Shown here: piece by piece, positions 13,035 through 25,800 of the stretch
How positions within the stretch are numbered: the first letter of the stretch is position 1
How the letters are laid out: every line of letters starts with the position of its first letter
DNA from: Tubiluchus corallicola
Taxonomy: Eukaryota > Priapulida > Priapulimorpha > Priapulimorphida > Tubiluchidae
Assembly (NCBI GenBank): GCA_030141605.1
Contig: JAQGDQ010000010.1
Coordinates: 559,501 to 623,500, forward strand
Reading direction: 5' to 3'
Length of the DNA stretch: 64,000 nt
The notes under the pieces: generated by a model
What the model saw: the letters and a program-made list of their open reading frames with translations, nothing else
Database searches by the model: none
Told to the model about the DNA's origin: nothing
Program-made: the position numbers and the translations under genes

Positions 13035-13444
13035 GGACTTGATGTAATAATTGTAATTAACATAGATCTGTCTTCGTAGGAACAAAGTTGAAACTAGGAC
13101 TTATCGTTTATTTTCGAATACCTGTTTATTTGATACGATATTCCATTACTATGATCAAAATCGAACTGCTTTCAAATACCAGAGTAGTATAGCATGCGTG
13201 GATGAAGCTTTGATGCCAGATGACAACATTTACTAGTATTTCCTTCAAATCGATATCTTGTGGATCTTATAATGGCAAGTGACAAACAGTAATTAAAGTA
13301 ATAATAAATGACTCAATCCATCACTGAGTTACATGAGAATTTTGCAAAATAGATACGTGATAGGAACTTAAAACAGGATTTGAATGTTTTTAACTTGCTT
13401 AGATCACGTTCATTTTAAAAGAAGACATATAAAACAAGTGAAAA
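13035..13444 (+). other. GPCR 5' flank
   Basis: No clear promoter was found. A TATAAAA-like string lies at about 13428, too close to the ATG to act as a TATA box for it. An acceptor-like TTGCTTAG ends near 13402. Confidence 0.45.
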
Positions 13445-13898
13445 ATGACAATGGTCATGGAAAATTACGTAACTAGTAATGGTACAGAATTACAATGTTC
13501 AATCGAAGAACCGAATCAATTCCTTCAGACAGTATATTTCTATCGAGATTTGTTAAACGTAAGTGTTGAACTTCCACCGTCTCAACCGGATGTTGCGTAC
13601 ATCAGCACATCATTTCCTCTGAAAAATCACCTACCCACATTCCCGCTGGTGGAGGTCGTTCTCAAATGCGTCCTCTATGTCGCTACCATGGCCATTGCCG
13701 TCGTTGGCAACACGTGCATGATCCTCACCATTGTTATGAACAAGAAGATGCGGAACACCACCAACTTCTACATCTGCAATTTGGCCGTGGCAGACTTGGC
13801 CATTGTGCTCTTCTGCATGTGGGTTCATCTACACGATAGCCTGACTAACAACTGGCTTTTAGGAGGCACTTTCTGTATGCTCAATCCCTTTGTACAAT
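13445..13898 (+). CDS. GPCR exon 1: N-terminus to helix 3 start
   Basis: The exon encodes residues 1-151 plus the first base of codon 152. It covers the extracellular tail, helices 1 and 2 and the first disulfide cysteine C144. The donor is GTAAGT at 13899, and reading through it meets a stop within three codons. A T-rich tract ending in TTAG near 13402 could be an acceptor for an upstream untranslated exon. Confidence 0.93.
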
Positions 13899-16800
13899 GT
13901 AAGTAGACCAAGTAGTGTCAAACAGAATAAAAGCCAAATTATTGAAGCTATAGCTAAATTCACAGCAGTAATAATGCTGTGATCTATAATTATGTAATAA
14001 TTATTATATATTTATACTAAATTGTATTAGTGGTTTTCTGGGTTAGAGAATTAGAGTTACTGCATGTATAGAGTGTATTGTGATTAATCCACTGTGCACC
14101 AATCACTATTCCTTTTTGTTTTTATTCAAAGTACAATGATGCAAAAAGAACAGAGATGCGTAACTCCATAAAAAGCTGCCGTTTTAAAACTTTAAAGTGG
14201 CCAAAGTCACGCGTTATGCAGTTCCTGTTAACGAGTTTGTGAAACACGATGAAATTAAACAGAAACTGTGGTGTTCAGCAACTTCTGGCTTCATCATTTA
14301 GAGCGTTACGAGAAATATAAAAAATATCCGTACCTTGGCGGCAAAAAGCGTATACTAGGACGTCAATAGGATAGGTATGCTCCCTCTACGAAAAAACAAT
14401 TGCTCATCCAGTTGCCATGGTGTCAGTGATGCAGATACCCACAGACGGAGGGCGCAATACCTCAACTACATCAAGCTGATTTCCATTATCCTGTGTGAAA
14501 AAACTAAACTGGCTTAGACAATAAGCCAGCTTTTAAATTTCATTAATGCAGAATCGTTTAGAATGTGTAAAACCAGCCATAAGATAACCAGTCAAAGCAT
14601 GTTCTCCGAGTAAGTGGCCAAAAACCCAAACTTTCCAAATCAGCAATTTCTAGTAATTGTGGAGAGTCGTTTAATTACGTTGTGTAATTTAGAGAGAAAG
14701 TTGTCGAAACATTCCAACTAGTTAGTCGTGTAATTGTTTTCTTCAAGTATTGAGTGGATACTGCATAATTAAGACAGTTTGTTGTTACATATATAGGTTC
14801 TTCATCTAGGATTTTCTTCTGTAGCATAACTTAATAATAATAATTACAATATTGATTCCATTACTTCTCAATATGCACCTACTACCATGGCACTATTTAT
14901 TATGCCCATAGAAATAGTCCGCTTCTTTCAATCCACTTGTTCACGCCAGTTGGAGTAACTCCAAGCCAGCCCAATTAATGAAAGTATTGTAAAAGATTGT
15001 AATCTAAGGATTTTAAAGACTGCAAACAGTAATTATTGTATAATTGCTGGGTTTTGTCATATTAATAATTACGTTTAGGACATAGGGTGGGAAGCGAGCA
15101 CACTACCATTGAGATACGTCTACATCTTGCTACTGTCATAGTAGGCTTCATGTGAGGTATTAAACGCTCAGCAGATTAGAGTGAACATGAAGTTATCAAT
15201 TTCTTAAACGCAAGTTTATGTAAGTTTATGTGCTGAGACACGTTTTGGTAACCTTGCGTCTTGCAATGCGCTCTGTATGATAGAAGAAGGGAGAGGAATT
15301 ATTATACTTATAATCATTATAGCGACCTATCTCTTGACCTCTTGTTAATTGGTTTTGTTTCTGTTTCTTGCAGTGATGTCGCTCATCGCTAGTGTGATCA
15401 CGTTGACTACCATTTCCATCGACCGATTTTTTGCCGTCTTCTGGCCGCTCAAAGTCCGCATTACTCAACAGAGGGCCTCGGTGGTCATCGCTCTAACGTG
15501 GATACTGGCTGGCGCAGTATCCCTGCCGCTACCAATTTACCGCAAGTACAGAGAAGTTCACTGGTTGGACTATGTGGAAAGAGTGTGTCAAGACGAGTGG
15601 CCACAGCGTCCCATCTACGATGAAAACTGCACAATTATAACACATTCTTCACCTGGAAAAACTGCCTATCATACATTCATATCTCTGGCGATGTTTTTCT
15701 TGCCTGTTGTAGTGATTTGCATGGCTTATAGTTTAATTGTTTGGAAGTTGTGGGTGAACATTGTTCCTGGTGAACAACACAATGCTGTCCTAGAACTGCA
15801 GGCTAAAGCAAAACGAAAGGTATGTCTTGCTTTTCATTCAGTTTTTAGAATTTGATTTTGTGAGTGTGTGCGTGTGCGCGCACGTTCGCGTGTGTGAGGG
15901 TGTGTGCGTGCGCGCGCGCGCGCGCGTGTGTGTGTGCTGATGTAAAATATGCAAAACCAATGAAGTTTAACATGCTCTATTATACGCAAAATGCAAATTG
16001 CTGAGTTTCTTTAGCAAGGAGGGGTCAATTTAGGGTAAATGGTTAAATCTGGCATAACCTCACTCAACACCCCCAGCCCCGAGTACACCAAAGCAGTACT
16101 GCATAGTCGCCAACGCATATATTACGTAACAATGTTGTCTATTTCCTCATGATCAGGATACATGATATACAATATGCGCATATCACTTAATACAATGTCT
16201 AGACACCCACGCACTTACCACACAAACAATGCTATTCAGGCAAAACTTCACACAGGTAAAACCACAACGTCACATAAACAATGCTAGGGTGTCCAGCCTC
16301 CAGTGCATCATTTCACGAACAATGCTACTCACATGAAAAAGGAAATTGTCTAGCACCCAGAACCTACAATATTGCCTAGTTAGTAGTTACTGCTTACACA
16401 AATTAAAAAAGAGTATCTCTTGCTCGTGTGTTTGCGTTTGTGTGTGTGTGTGTGCGTGCGCGTGCGCGTGCGCGTGCGTGTACGTGTACGTGTACGTGTG
16501 CGGCGTGTGCATTGATTGTGCGTCTGTGTGTGTTACAGAAATTAGTCAATTACCTGGTGAACAGACGAATTAAATTGTTCCTGTCAGCACAATATACATT
16601 TTTTGCCTTGTGAGAAACGCACGCAATCAGGTGATACTAAGAATTCTCCAATAACCTGGTGGATGTACAAACAACTCAGTTTTCTGTTCTAGGTTACCTT
16701 ATTTTTACTGTTTACCTAAGTGAACCTAATGGGTATTAATTGATATTCATTCTGCCGATTACTGTTTTAATAGCACATATAGTGTCTAGAAAAAACGCTT

Positions 16801-19800
16801 ATCACATCGAAACCAAATACAGTATGTTAAAGCAGTTTTCAAAATAAGTGTAATTACATTTGTTTACGTTATACGAAAATCATACGTTGCTCTGCGAAAG
16901 GAGTTGTCAAAATAATAGCTGTCATTTTTCTGCTGCTATCAAAAAACAGTAATTAAGTTCATATCAAGGATGGGTATATACACGAAATACTTCATTGTAA
17001 ATGTTTGATTATCAACCTCGCGTTGTGAAAAAATCCTTCAAGTTACAGAGCGTTAAAAACTATTAGAGGCTGACAGAAATACAACAAAGTCGTATACTTG
17101 TGTAGCAATTGGCTTTTTCAATCTGGTCGTCAACCCACACTAGTCACACGTTATCTAGAACCGTCGGTTCTTCAAGAATAATAAAACACATCTACTTATA
17201 GTTTTTTTTTTAATAACTGTATATGGTAATCGCGATAATACGTCGACGGCGATAAGGACGATGACTGTAGCGATGTGATAACAACCGTGATGATGACATT
17301 AGCTATGATGATGTGGCGATGCTGCTGGTAACTTTCAATTATGTCGCCATGTCAACACAGACGTTTCTTGTTTTAATGAAATACTAAACGCCAAGGCTTC
17401 AAACCGCCAAGTTAGGAAATTTTAGCAGGATAACCATATGTTAGTATTTGCAGAACCTTCCTAGCTCTGATAACGTGAGCGACCGCCTGTATTCTAAAGC
17501 AATAAAAAACTACCTAACACTCTTGGTTAGTTAAGACGTCTGAACATCGATTTATATTTTGAACATGACGTCACATGATACTCACCCCGCTGTTCCTTTT
17601 TGCGCTAGATTGGCAAAATGTTGCAAATGAAGACGTCAGTATCTTGGCTGACCCAATTTCTCCCCTCTTTGCTTATTTTTGCATGGCCGAAAAGACATTT
17701 ACTTGAAACCATACTTCTCGGTAAACATCGACAAACGCGAAAAGCGGCAAAATTGGAGGAATGCAAGACAACAAAAATTAATCGTTTTTACTGTGATCCC
17801 AGAGATAAGGAATTTATGGTAAATAAATTATCAAATAAAATGATAAATAATCGAATCATTAGAAAATAAAATAAAATAAAGTAATAAAAATTAAATGCGA
17901 GCGAAATTGGACCGACTTCTGAAAGTTACTCATTAATCACACAGATTGTGGACAAGGTGGTATAAGCTACATACAAACTGTCTTGATTTTTATATGGTTC
18001 ATGAGTGATGGCTCATGAACTCGAGAGGTTGCTCAAATTGAGGTCTAGTAAAGATTTCCATTTGTTAACGAAGCCAAATTTGAATGAAATTATGAATTAT
18101 TTAGTTGGGACATAGTCTAGATTTAAGACAGCGACTTTCTACGGTTAAGTCGTCTGTCTTGATATGTAGAAGGCCCCTGGTTCAAATCCAGGCTGAGTTC
18201 CAACTCGCGTCTTTCCATTTCTCGTTTGGTTTCAAAGTTCAAAATTCAGTTAACTATTCCTGCTGTTGGTTTGTGCCATCCTTGAATGAAATTATATCTT
18301 TGTACAACCAGTCGACAGAGCTTAGATCGCATTTGAAAAAAGTTATTTTTTAATATTATTTTATTATCTCTAACTTAAAATAACTTGGCTAATTGTCGTA
18401 CACTGGCTAATGTCGGACAAAGCTTCAGGCTTTATTTAAAAGTAACAGAGTAGCATATAAACTGTTTTTCCTCTCCTTTATTAATAAAATGAAGAAAAAA
18501 CCAGGCTATAGAACTTCGTTATCTTTAGTAAAAGCCTAAAGCTCATTCTCCTATGTAGGCCAGTATACTACAATAGCCTATCCATGAGATGATGGAAAGC
18601 AAACCTAAAACCATAATATCAACCTGCTGAAATTCTATGTTCATGGTTGTCATGGATGTAGACAAAGATCCATTTGAGAAGCCCCTTTTGTCTTATCGAG
18701 ACCTTTGGTCATCTCTGTAATAATGGCACAATGTTTGCGTAACAGATTATGTCCTCTTTCTGGCATGGCGAAATATAGGCCTATATTGACCAAGAAGTAA
18801 TCTGAGCGGTGATTTATCAGCTTGCCCAGAAGCTGCCTGATTGTAATTTGCCCACTACCTGCTGTCATCAGCTACTGGCGTATAACGATTGCTTGATGGT
18901 GTCGCCTTAAGGTGCAGCAACGGCAATGGCTGTCAAACGAAGATCTATATTATGTGACTAATGACAACAAGAACGATAAGTCATTTGAGATAACCTCCCT
19001 TCAGTTCCATCTCTCTCGCCCTCTATCTCTCCCTCACTCTCTGTCTGTCTGTCGTTGACGTTTCAATTTCTCTCTGTCTCTGCATTATACAGTGTTTTTT
19101 AATGATAAACCCATCTTTCAGCTAGCTGTTAACAGAGAACTCAGACCGATGTGCTGATCACCATATCTATGGACATGATACTACCAAAAACCCAAATTCA
19201 CAACCAGGATCGGATTATGACCTTTTGGGGCCACCTAACCTAATGAAATTATGGAGACCGAGTCACCCTTTAACTCACCCCCCACCTTCAATATTTTTAC
19301 TTGTTGTATATTTCAGCGACATTTACACAGCTTCCAGTAAACTTATTGCAAAATCTTTAAATAAGCTAGAATAGCTGTCTTTAGTCTGTCAATAAAAATA
19401 TCCTTGAAGAAGAAATTTCACTACTTTACTGTTTATTACAAACCAAATTAGCACATATTTCAACGCAGAAAAAGCAGATTTTTTACCAAAATGTTACAAA
19501 AGGGACTCCAATCTTATGGGACCCTAGGCTGCAGTTTATACTCGCCTATTGGATGATCCGGCCCATCGCTACAGAAACGATACAAGATTTGCGACTCAAG
19601 TTTTTTCTACATATTTATTACGTGGGATCGCAAATAATATAGTTTTATTAATCATAAAGAGACCATAGGACCACAGGAGACCATAGGAACACGTCATAGG
19701 TTTCAGACAGCAAATAAGCTAATTTATAAATAGCACAAACAAGAAATGCCGAATTCGAAGAATTGGCAAATTGATTCCCTCCGACTGTTCCTTAAACAAA

Positions 19801-22800
19801 CTTTTAATACGGTTTACAATCATAACTCGCTGTTTCACGAGCTCTTCATTTAATTTACGCCTCTGAAATCTATCGAATGCAGCACAGAAGTCGATCAAAA
19901 CGAATATAAATCAAAAGTCCTAATCAATATTATCGTTTGTCGTCACTCATTATTTTTTCGCCATTATAATTGTACTAATTGTTAGTCGATTATAATTATC
20001 GAAATATTAGAATACATTTGCTGTATAATACATCCCAACATTAACCAACACCTTTGAATTCTGACAATATGGTACGTACTGTTTGCAATCAGCTATTTTT
20101 GTAACTTTTTCAGGTGACAAAATTGGTTTTGGTTGTGATCGTTGCATTTATCATATGCTGGTTACCTCTGCAGGTGCTCCTGCTCTATGATTTGCTACGC
20201 AAAAGAAAAGGCGTGGTAAGTGTTACTAGATCTGAGAATATGTTAGACATTAACTAAAATAGAAGGAAGAATAAAATGCACAAAAAACTACATCATTGTG
20301 AAATCGACATCAACATAAAGGGTAGGTAAGCGACTGGGAATATGATAACGCCATTATAATGCAAGGTAGATAAGTCCTCTAAAACTTGATATCGCTATAT
20401 GTGGATAGTCCGACATGATTCGCACGTGGCTGCAAACAAACTATCGTTGTCACTGATGAGTCACTGCGGTTGTCCTCACGGGTAGTAGATACTGTTGCTA
20501 TTACCATTGTCGTTGTTGTTAATGTAGTCGTTTTGTTACTGTTACTGTTGCTGTTCGATTGTTGTTGTCGTTGTCTTCGTTATTATCGTTGTCAATGTTG
20601 TTACCAGTGTTATTGTTGTTATTGTCGTAGTCATCGTCACCAGTACTTTAGTCATTGTCATCACCGTCACTGCATCCGCTTCATGGAGATAAAGTTGTAG
20701 TGAAATGTAAATGTGTAATGGGAGGCCAGAAAAAACAATATAATGAGTTTTCCTTATTTTTAGCTACCTGAATGGACGAAAGCTTACTGGTTTTTCGCAC
20801 ATTTTATGGCTTACGCCGACAGCGCCCTCAATCCAATAATCTACGGAAGCTTTAATGACAACTTCCGGAAAGGTTTTCTACAAATTTTCAGATGTGTATG
20901 TCGACGTGGGCACACCACGGGTAAGATTTTTCAATGCTAAACTAAAGGAAGTTGTTATACTTTAAATTCATGCGTCAGCTCAATAATCGGTACTTACATC
21001 AATTCTCTAGCTTAGAAAATTCCACGCAGTTACATACTTCTTCCCTGACGGAAGCGCTAAAACCATCTAGTAACCTTCTTCGTAACAGTTACGTATTAAC
21101 AGTTCACTACTTGGCTCCAGAACTTGTTGTGCTTGTTGCCATAAATTAAGCCTAGTCATGTGTTTCATAGATGGATAAGGTTAAAGGAAAATAAGCCATT
21201 TTTAAAGCCAGACGTTTAGTCTGAAATATACATTTTATTTCCTATTTCCTATAATACTTACCAAAATGTTTCTTGTCATTAAATGTTAATTTAGAAACTT
21301 AATTAATGACCAGCGAGTGCAGTTAGCGATAACGTCAAAACCGGGATGGTGGAATTTGCCAAAAATATGTCGCTAGCTTTTGTGAAACCGAAACTGTAGA
21401 TACCGCATTGATATGACCTTGACAGCAAACCATAAAACTCGGTAAATTTTAAGCACAACCGAAATTTGGAATTTAAAATTTGTCGCTGAACCAATTATTA
21501 AACAAATGGGATCAGATACAGTATCAATTACAGAAAACATTAGTCTTCTGTGGTAATAAGTCCTTAACGTAAATCATTTAGAAAACCTTACATTCTTTTT
21601 CAATATTTTGTACCCTATATAATTTAGAATTGAGTCCTGCTTTCCTTTAAAGATTGGTCGTAAATCTTTAAATAAATAGTAAATCGAATAGTAAATCGTC
21701 CGAAAAGGACTTACTTTTGGAAGGGACAAATCCGAACTGATTAATGGTTAACACCGTTTTATAATAAATTATAAACGCAATTATCACGGGCTAATTAACT
21801 AAATTATTGTAAAAGCTAAAAAGTTCTTTCTTTAAATGATTAACGGACTGTGTTGCAAGAATAACTGGTTGTGCCCTTTGCCTAATAACTTGCAAAACGT
21901 GTGCTATAATGTTCCCAAAAAGGTTCCGATCATTTATTTTTATGCATCTCTTTTTTAGATAAAACAGACAGCGTTTGTTTAAGACATTGATCAAATTAAG
22001 AAGTTAGCGGTTTAGTACAGAAATTAAAATATTATTAAACCATATTAACAATATTCACGACATTTACTGCAATAATCAAACTAGAAACAGTTCAAAATAG
22101 TTCATACATTACGTAAGATCTTAACCCATCTACTAGGAAGCTTATGCCTGATTTCGCATCTTATTTATACAATAATTAATGCATTGTAAGAACTAAGTAG
22201 CTATAGTGGATTTCAGTTAAAAACCGTTACTAAACCGTTTTCAGATAAACATGGCAAAATTTTAGGCATTTCTTTTTGTTTGGGAGTTAGGTCTTTCGAT
22301 AGGAAATCCTTCAGTAGGTGAGCTACAAGAACTGTTGCAATATTTCAGCGATTCATTCATTTAATATGAATATAGCTATATAAACGGCACGTAAATGCAA
22401 TAACATAATACTATAATGACATCAATGGTTATTTAAAACGTCTGTCACGTTAGGTTTTATTAAGCATGACCGTGACTGATTATTGCAGATGTTTGCATGT
22501 CTGTGATTTCATTACAATAGCTAGATCAAATCTATTTTACTAGCATGGCTTTTGGGCACTTTGTTTGCTTGAATCTGCATGGGCTGCATTTAAATGTTCG
22601 AGTTCACCTGGTTGTTTAGAACTAATGCAGAACTAATAACTAATAAGTATTAGCAAATATGCTGGTCAACCATATCACGCCATATAAACTGTTATGAATC
22701 TGAAAGAATTGGTTGTGAGCATAAGTGTTAGACGTCTTTGCTGCTGGAAAACTCAAAAGCTGTTGCTTTTATGATAGGCAAAAATAAAACCTTTGAGTCA

Positions 22801-25800
22801 ATGCGTGCACTGAGGAGACTAGTTGTAGTGGAACGCAAAACTTGTGCTCAGCATTTTTATTCTAGTTACTCTCTTTTCAGCGTTCTTCTATTAAAAAACT
22901 TAAACCAGCAAACGCAAACGTTAACAAAGATAGTCTGTTATTTTCTTAAACCTGCTACTTAGTCGTTGTTGTGCACTACCTTTGTCTGCGATGTTACAAA
23001 AACTTTGAGTCATCAAATTCGTTCTTGTTCTTGTTGAGAATGAAAATTAAGGTTCTTGTTGTCTGATGATTATTCATGTACATTTCCCCAATTTACTGTG
23101 AAACGGAATCGCTTCGAGCTTATATCTTTTAGTTCTTTCCTTTTATTATATTGTTCCTACTGAGTCTGTATTCTACAGCTTACTTTTTTCTAATTACGTT
23201 ACAGTATCTACTACTTCTACTTTTAGTGGTCCATTTTCATTCCTATGTCGTACATTTCTACCTTTCTGTTACTCTTGTGATATTGCAAAGAGTTTGTGAT
23301 TGCTGTTAAATACTCGCCTGAATGTCAGTAGGCCTTGTGAGTGTTTGCAAATTCATTTATAAAACATCACGTCATTTACAAATACAAGTGGATGGGGCGA
23401 CAAAATATTTGTCGCGAATTACTTACATGAGCTGTTCATCATGCACATTTTAAATAAGCGATACGCACGTCTAAAAGGGCGTCAAACTAGCAAGGTTTGT
23501 CGCAAAGTAAGCTCGTCAAGTAACACACAAGCGTATTCAGACTAGAGAGCAAAACTTTCAGCGAGTTACTCTGCGATAGTAAGCGCAAACTGAATTCTCT
23601 ATTCACTACAAAAAGTGTCGAGAGTCGTCTGTTTAATATGTGCAAAATGTTGTTATAATAAATACTTATTTAAACCAAATGTAGAGAATTAATCACCGAA
23701 GCGTTCACACTAGACAGTAGCTCGCAGGAAACCAGCTTGCAAGCAACTGGCGGAGAATTTGTAATAACTTGCGGACAGTGACGCGCAAAGCAGTTCACAC
23801 TTGGGAGTTCACTGTCAGAGAGAAAACTTGCGACAGAAACTCGCTAGTCTGAACGCGCCATAACAGAACGCCTGACACTGGATATACTAGTAACACGGAT
23901 CAGTACTTATATAGTCGTGTAGTCTGTTAAAATTCTCGTTCTAAAGAACTCCATCTTTATGAATTATAGCAATTCCAGGTCTAACTTCTAATAAACAGTT
24001 CGTTTACGACTTATAAATCAACATCATTCCTAAAGCAATTTCGCTGAGGCTAAATGAAGATGAAGTTTTTACTATGTAATTAGTGTCATTGTAATTAGGT
24101 GACCTCATCGCCCTGAGGACCCGTGAGGATTCGTCCTTTGTAAACTCTGCGGGAAAAAGAATTGTAAATGGAAGGAAAAACACTCAGCCATCAATACTCC
24201 TGTCAACGTCGATTCCTGACGGATAGTTGCGACATCTATAGTCAAGAAAGAATGGCTTTTCATGTAATAGTTGTTAATTTGTTCTTTTTACATTAATTAG
24301 TTTACGCTGAGTTTAGAATTAATTATTGTTTACATCGTCAGCTATGATATTTCTTAAGTAATCATGTTTTCAGTTGATCGGCTAAATACAGTTATTGCTT
24401 AAAGTAGATTTACTTCTTGCTTTTTGCACGTTAATTGTGATACACAAATTTTAATTTCAATGAAAATTTTTAATTCGCTGTCTTGTTAAATTTTCAAGAC
24501 ACAACTTTAGTTTAAGGTCTTATTTGCATGATAAGTAGTGCACTGGCAGCCTATTGATTTGACACAGTATGTTATGTTCTGGATTTTAGAAACTCTATAG
24601 ACATCTTACGATTTTTCTTTCAAGTTAGGCTTATTTACAATGTTCACTCTAGGTTAATATTAATAATTATGCTTATTTAGCTGCTACTGCGATTTAAGGT
24701 AATAATGAACTTTGGAAGGAGTTTACATTTCTTCACACGATTTAAAGCACAAGAAAACCCTCCACTTAAATAAAGCTTAAAAATTCGTCTAGAAATTTTA
24801 TACTACGTACATCCTGCCTTTTTGCATACATGGCCTGCATCGGCAGCAACGCTATATAAGATATGTAAATTTAAACTCCCGCAATGATCGTTAGACGCAG
24901 CCATTTTGACGATTCTAAACAAGTTTAGATAGCACTGAATAAAGTTTGAAAAAATAATCAGAGCATTCGTAGAACATACGTCACTAGCTAAGTAAAATTT
25001 TAGATTGCTATATCTTGTCAATAAGATTAAAAATACGTTTTTGGTTGGTCAGTGGTGCAACCTGTAGGTGAGTCAACGACATTTTGTTGACAACATTTTA
25101 AATAATAAATCATTTTCTTTTCTCGTTGCATAAGTCTTTCAAGCAGGTAAACGAAATGCTAAGTAATATAGCTTTGCATGGAAAGTTTTTGGGGGTTAGT
25201 CTTTTCTTCCTTTGATTTATGTTGTGTGTATATGACGTCATGTAATGGCGTGGTCGGAACAGCAATGCGGGATATTTAAAATGAAAACAAACGAAAAATC
25301 CTTTCAACGCGAGAACGATTTACGCATAAAATTGCCATAAAATAATATAAATTTTAAAGCGATTTTCCTGAAACCTGCCTCAGACTGACCCTAATTCTAC
25401 CCTACCCTACCCTAATCCTAATCCTAACCCTAACCCTAACCCTCACCCTGACCCTAATCCACTTCACAAACTAACTGGTTGTGTGGGGGAATTGTAAACT
25501 TTAGCCTAAGTTTTAAATGTAGCCTACTCTGAGCATGAGCTGCAATAATCAGGTAAGGGATAAAACGAAAAGTTCTGCATGAACTATTCTACGTGACGCC
25601 CATTGCCAAGAAATTATGCACCGGAGTGTATTTTGGAACGTTCCAGATTCAACGGCTTATTGTTGGAAAACTTTGACAGGGCCTTAACACAAATGCAGCT
25701 CACGGCTGCAGTCCTGCAGCGGCATTTTGGCTAAGGTCCTATTATTTTGCAAAAAAATTAATTGTTTTCAAACGACTTATTTTCAGATGGTTGGTGCGAT

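Larger units (their letters stand above)
15820..20113 (+). other. GPCR intron 2 with repeats
   Basis: This 4.3 kb intron lies between the helix 5 and helix 6 exons. It holds two alternating purine-pyrimidine tracts (15858-15938, 16424-16532), a tRNA-like remnant (18107-18200) and a hAT-like element (19205-19567). No coding sequence was recognised. Confidence 0.8.
20921..25786 (+). other. GPCR intron 4
   Basis: This 4.9 kb intron contains a cluster of related inverted repeats at 23477-23862 and a telomere-like array at 25395-25460. I see nothing coding in the rest. Confidence 0.75.

Noticed and set aside
16346-16613. Cys-Val and Arg-Ala repeat frames
   Set aside because: They are artefacts of the GT/GC alternating tract in GPCR intron 2.
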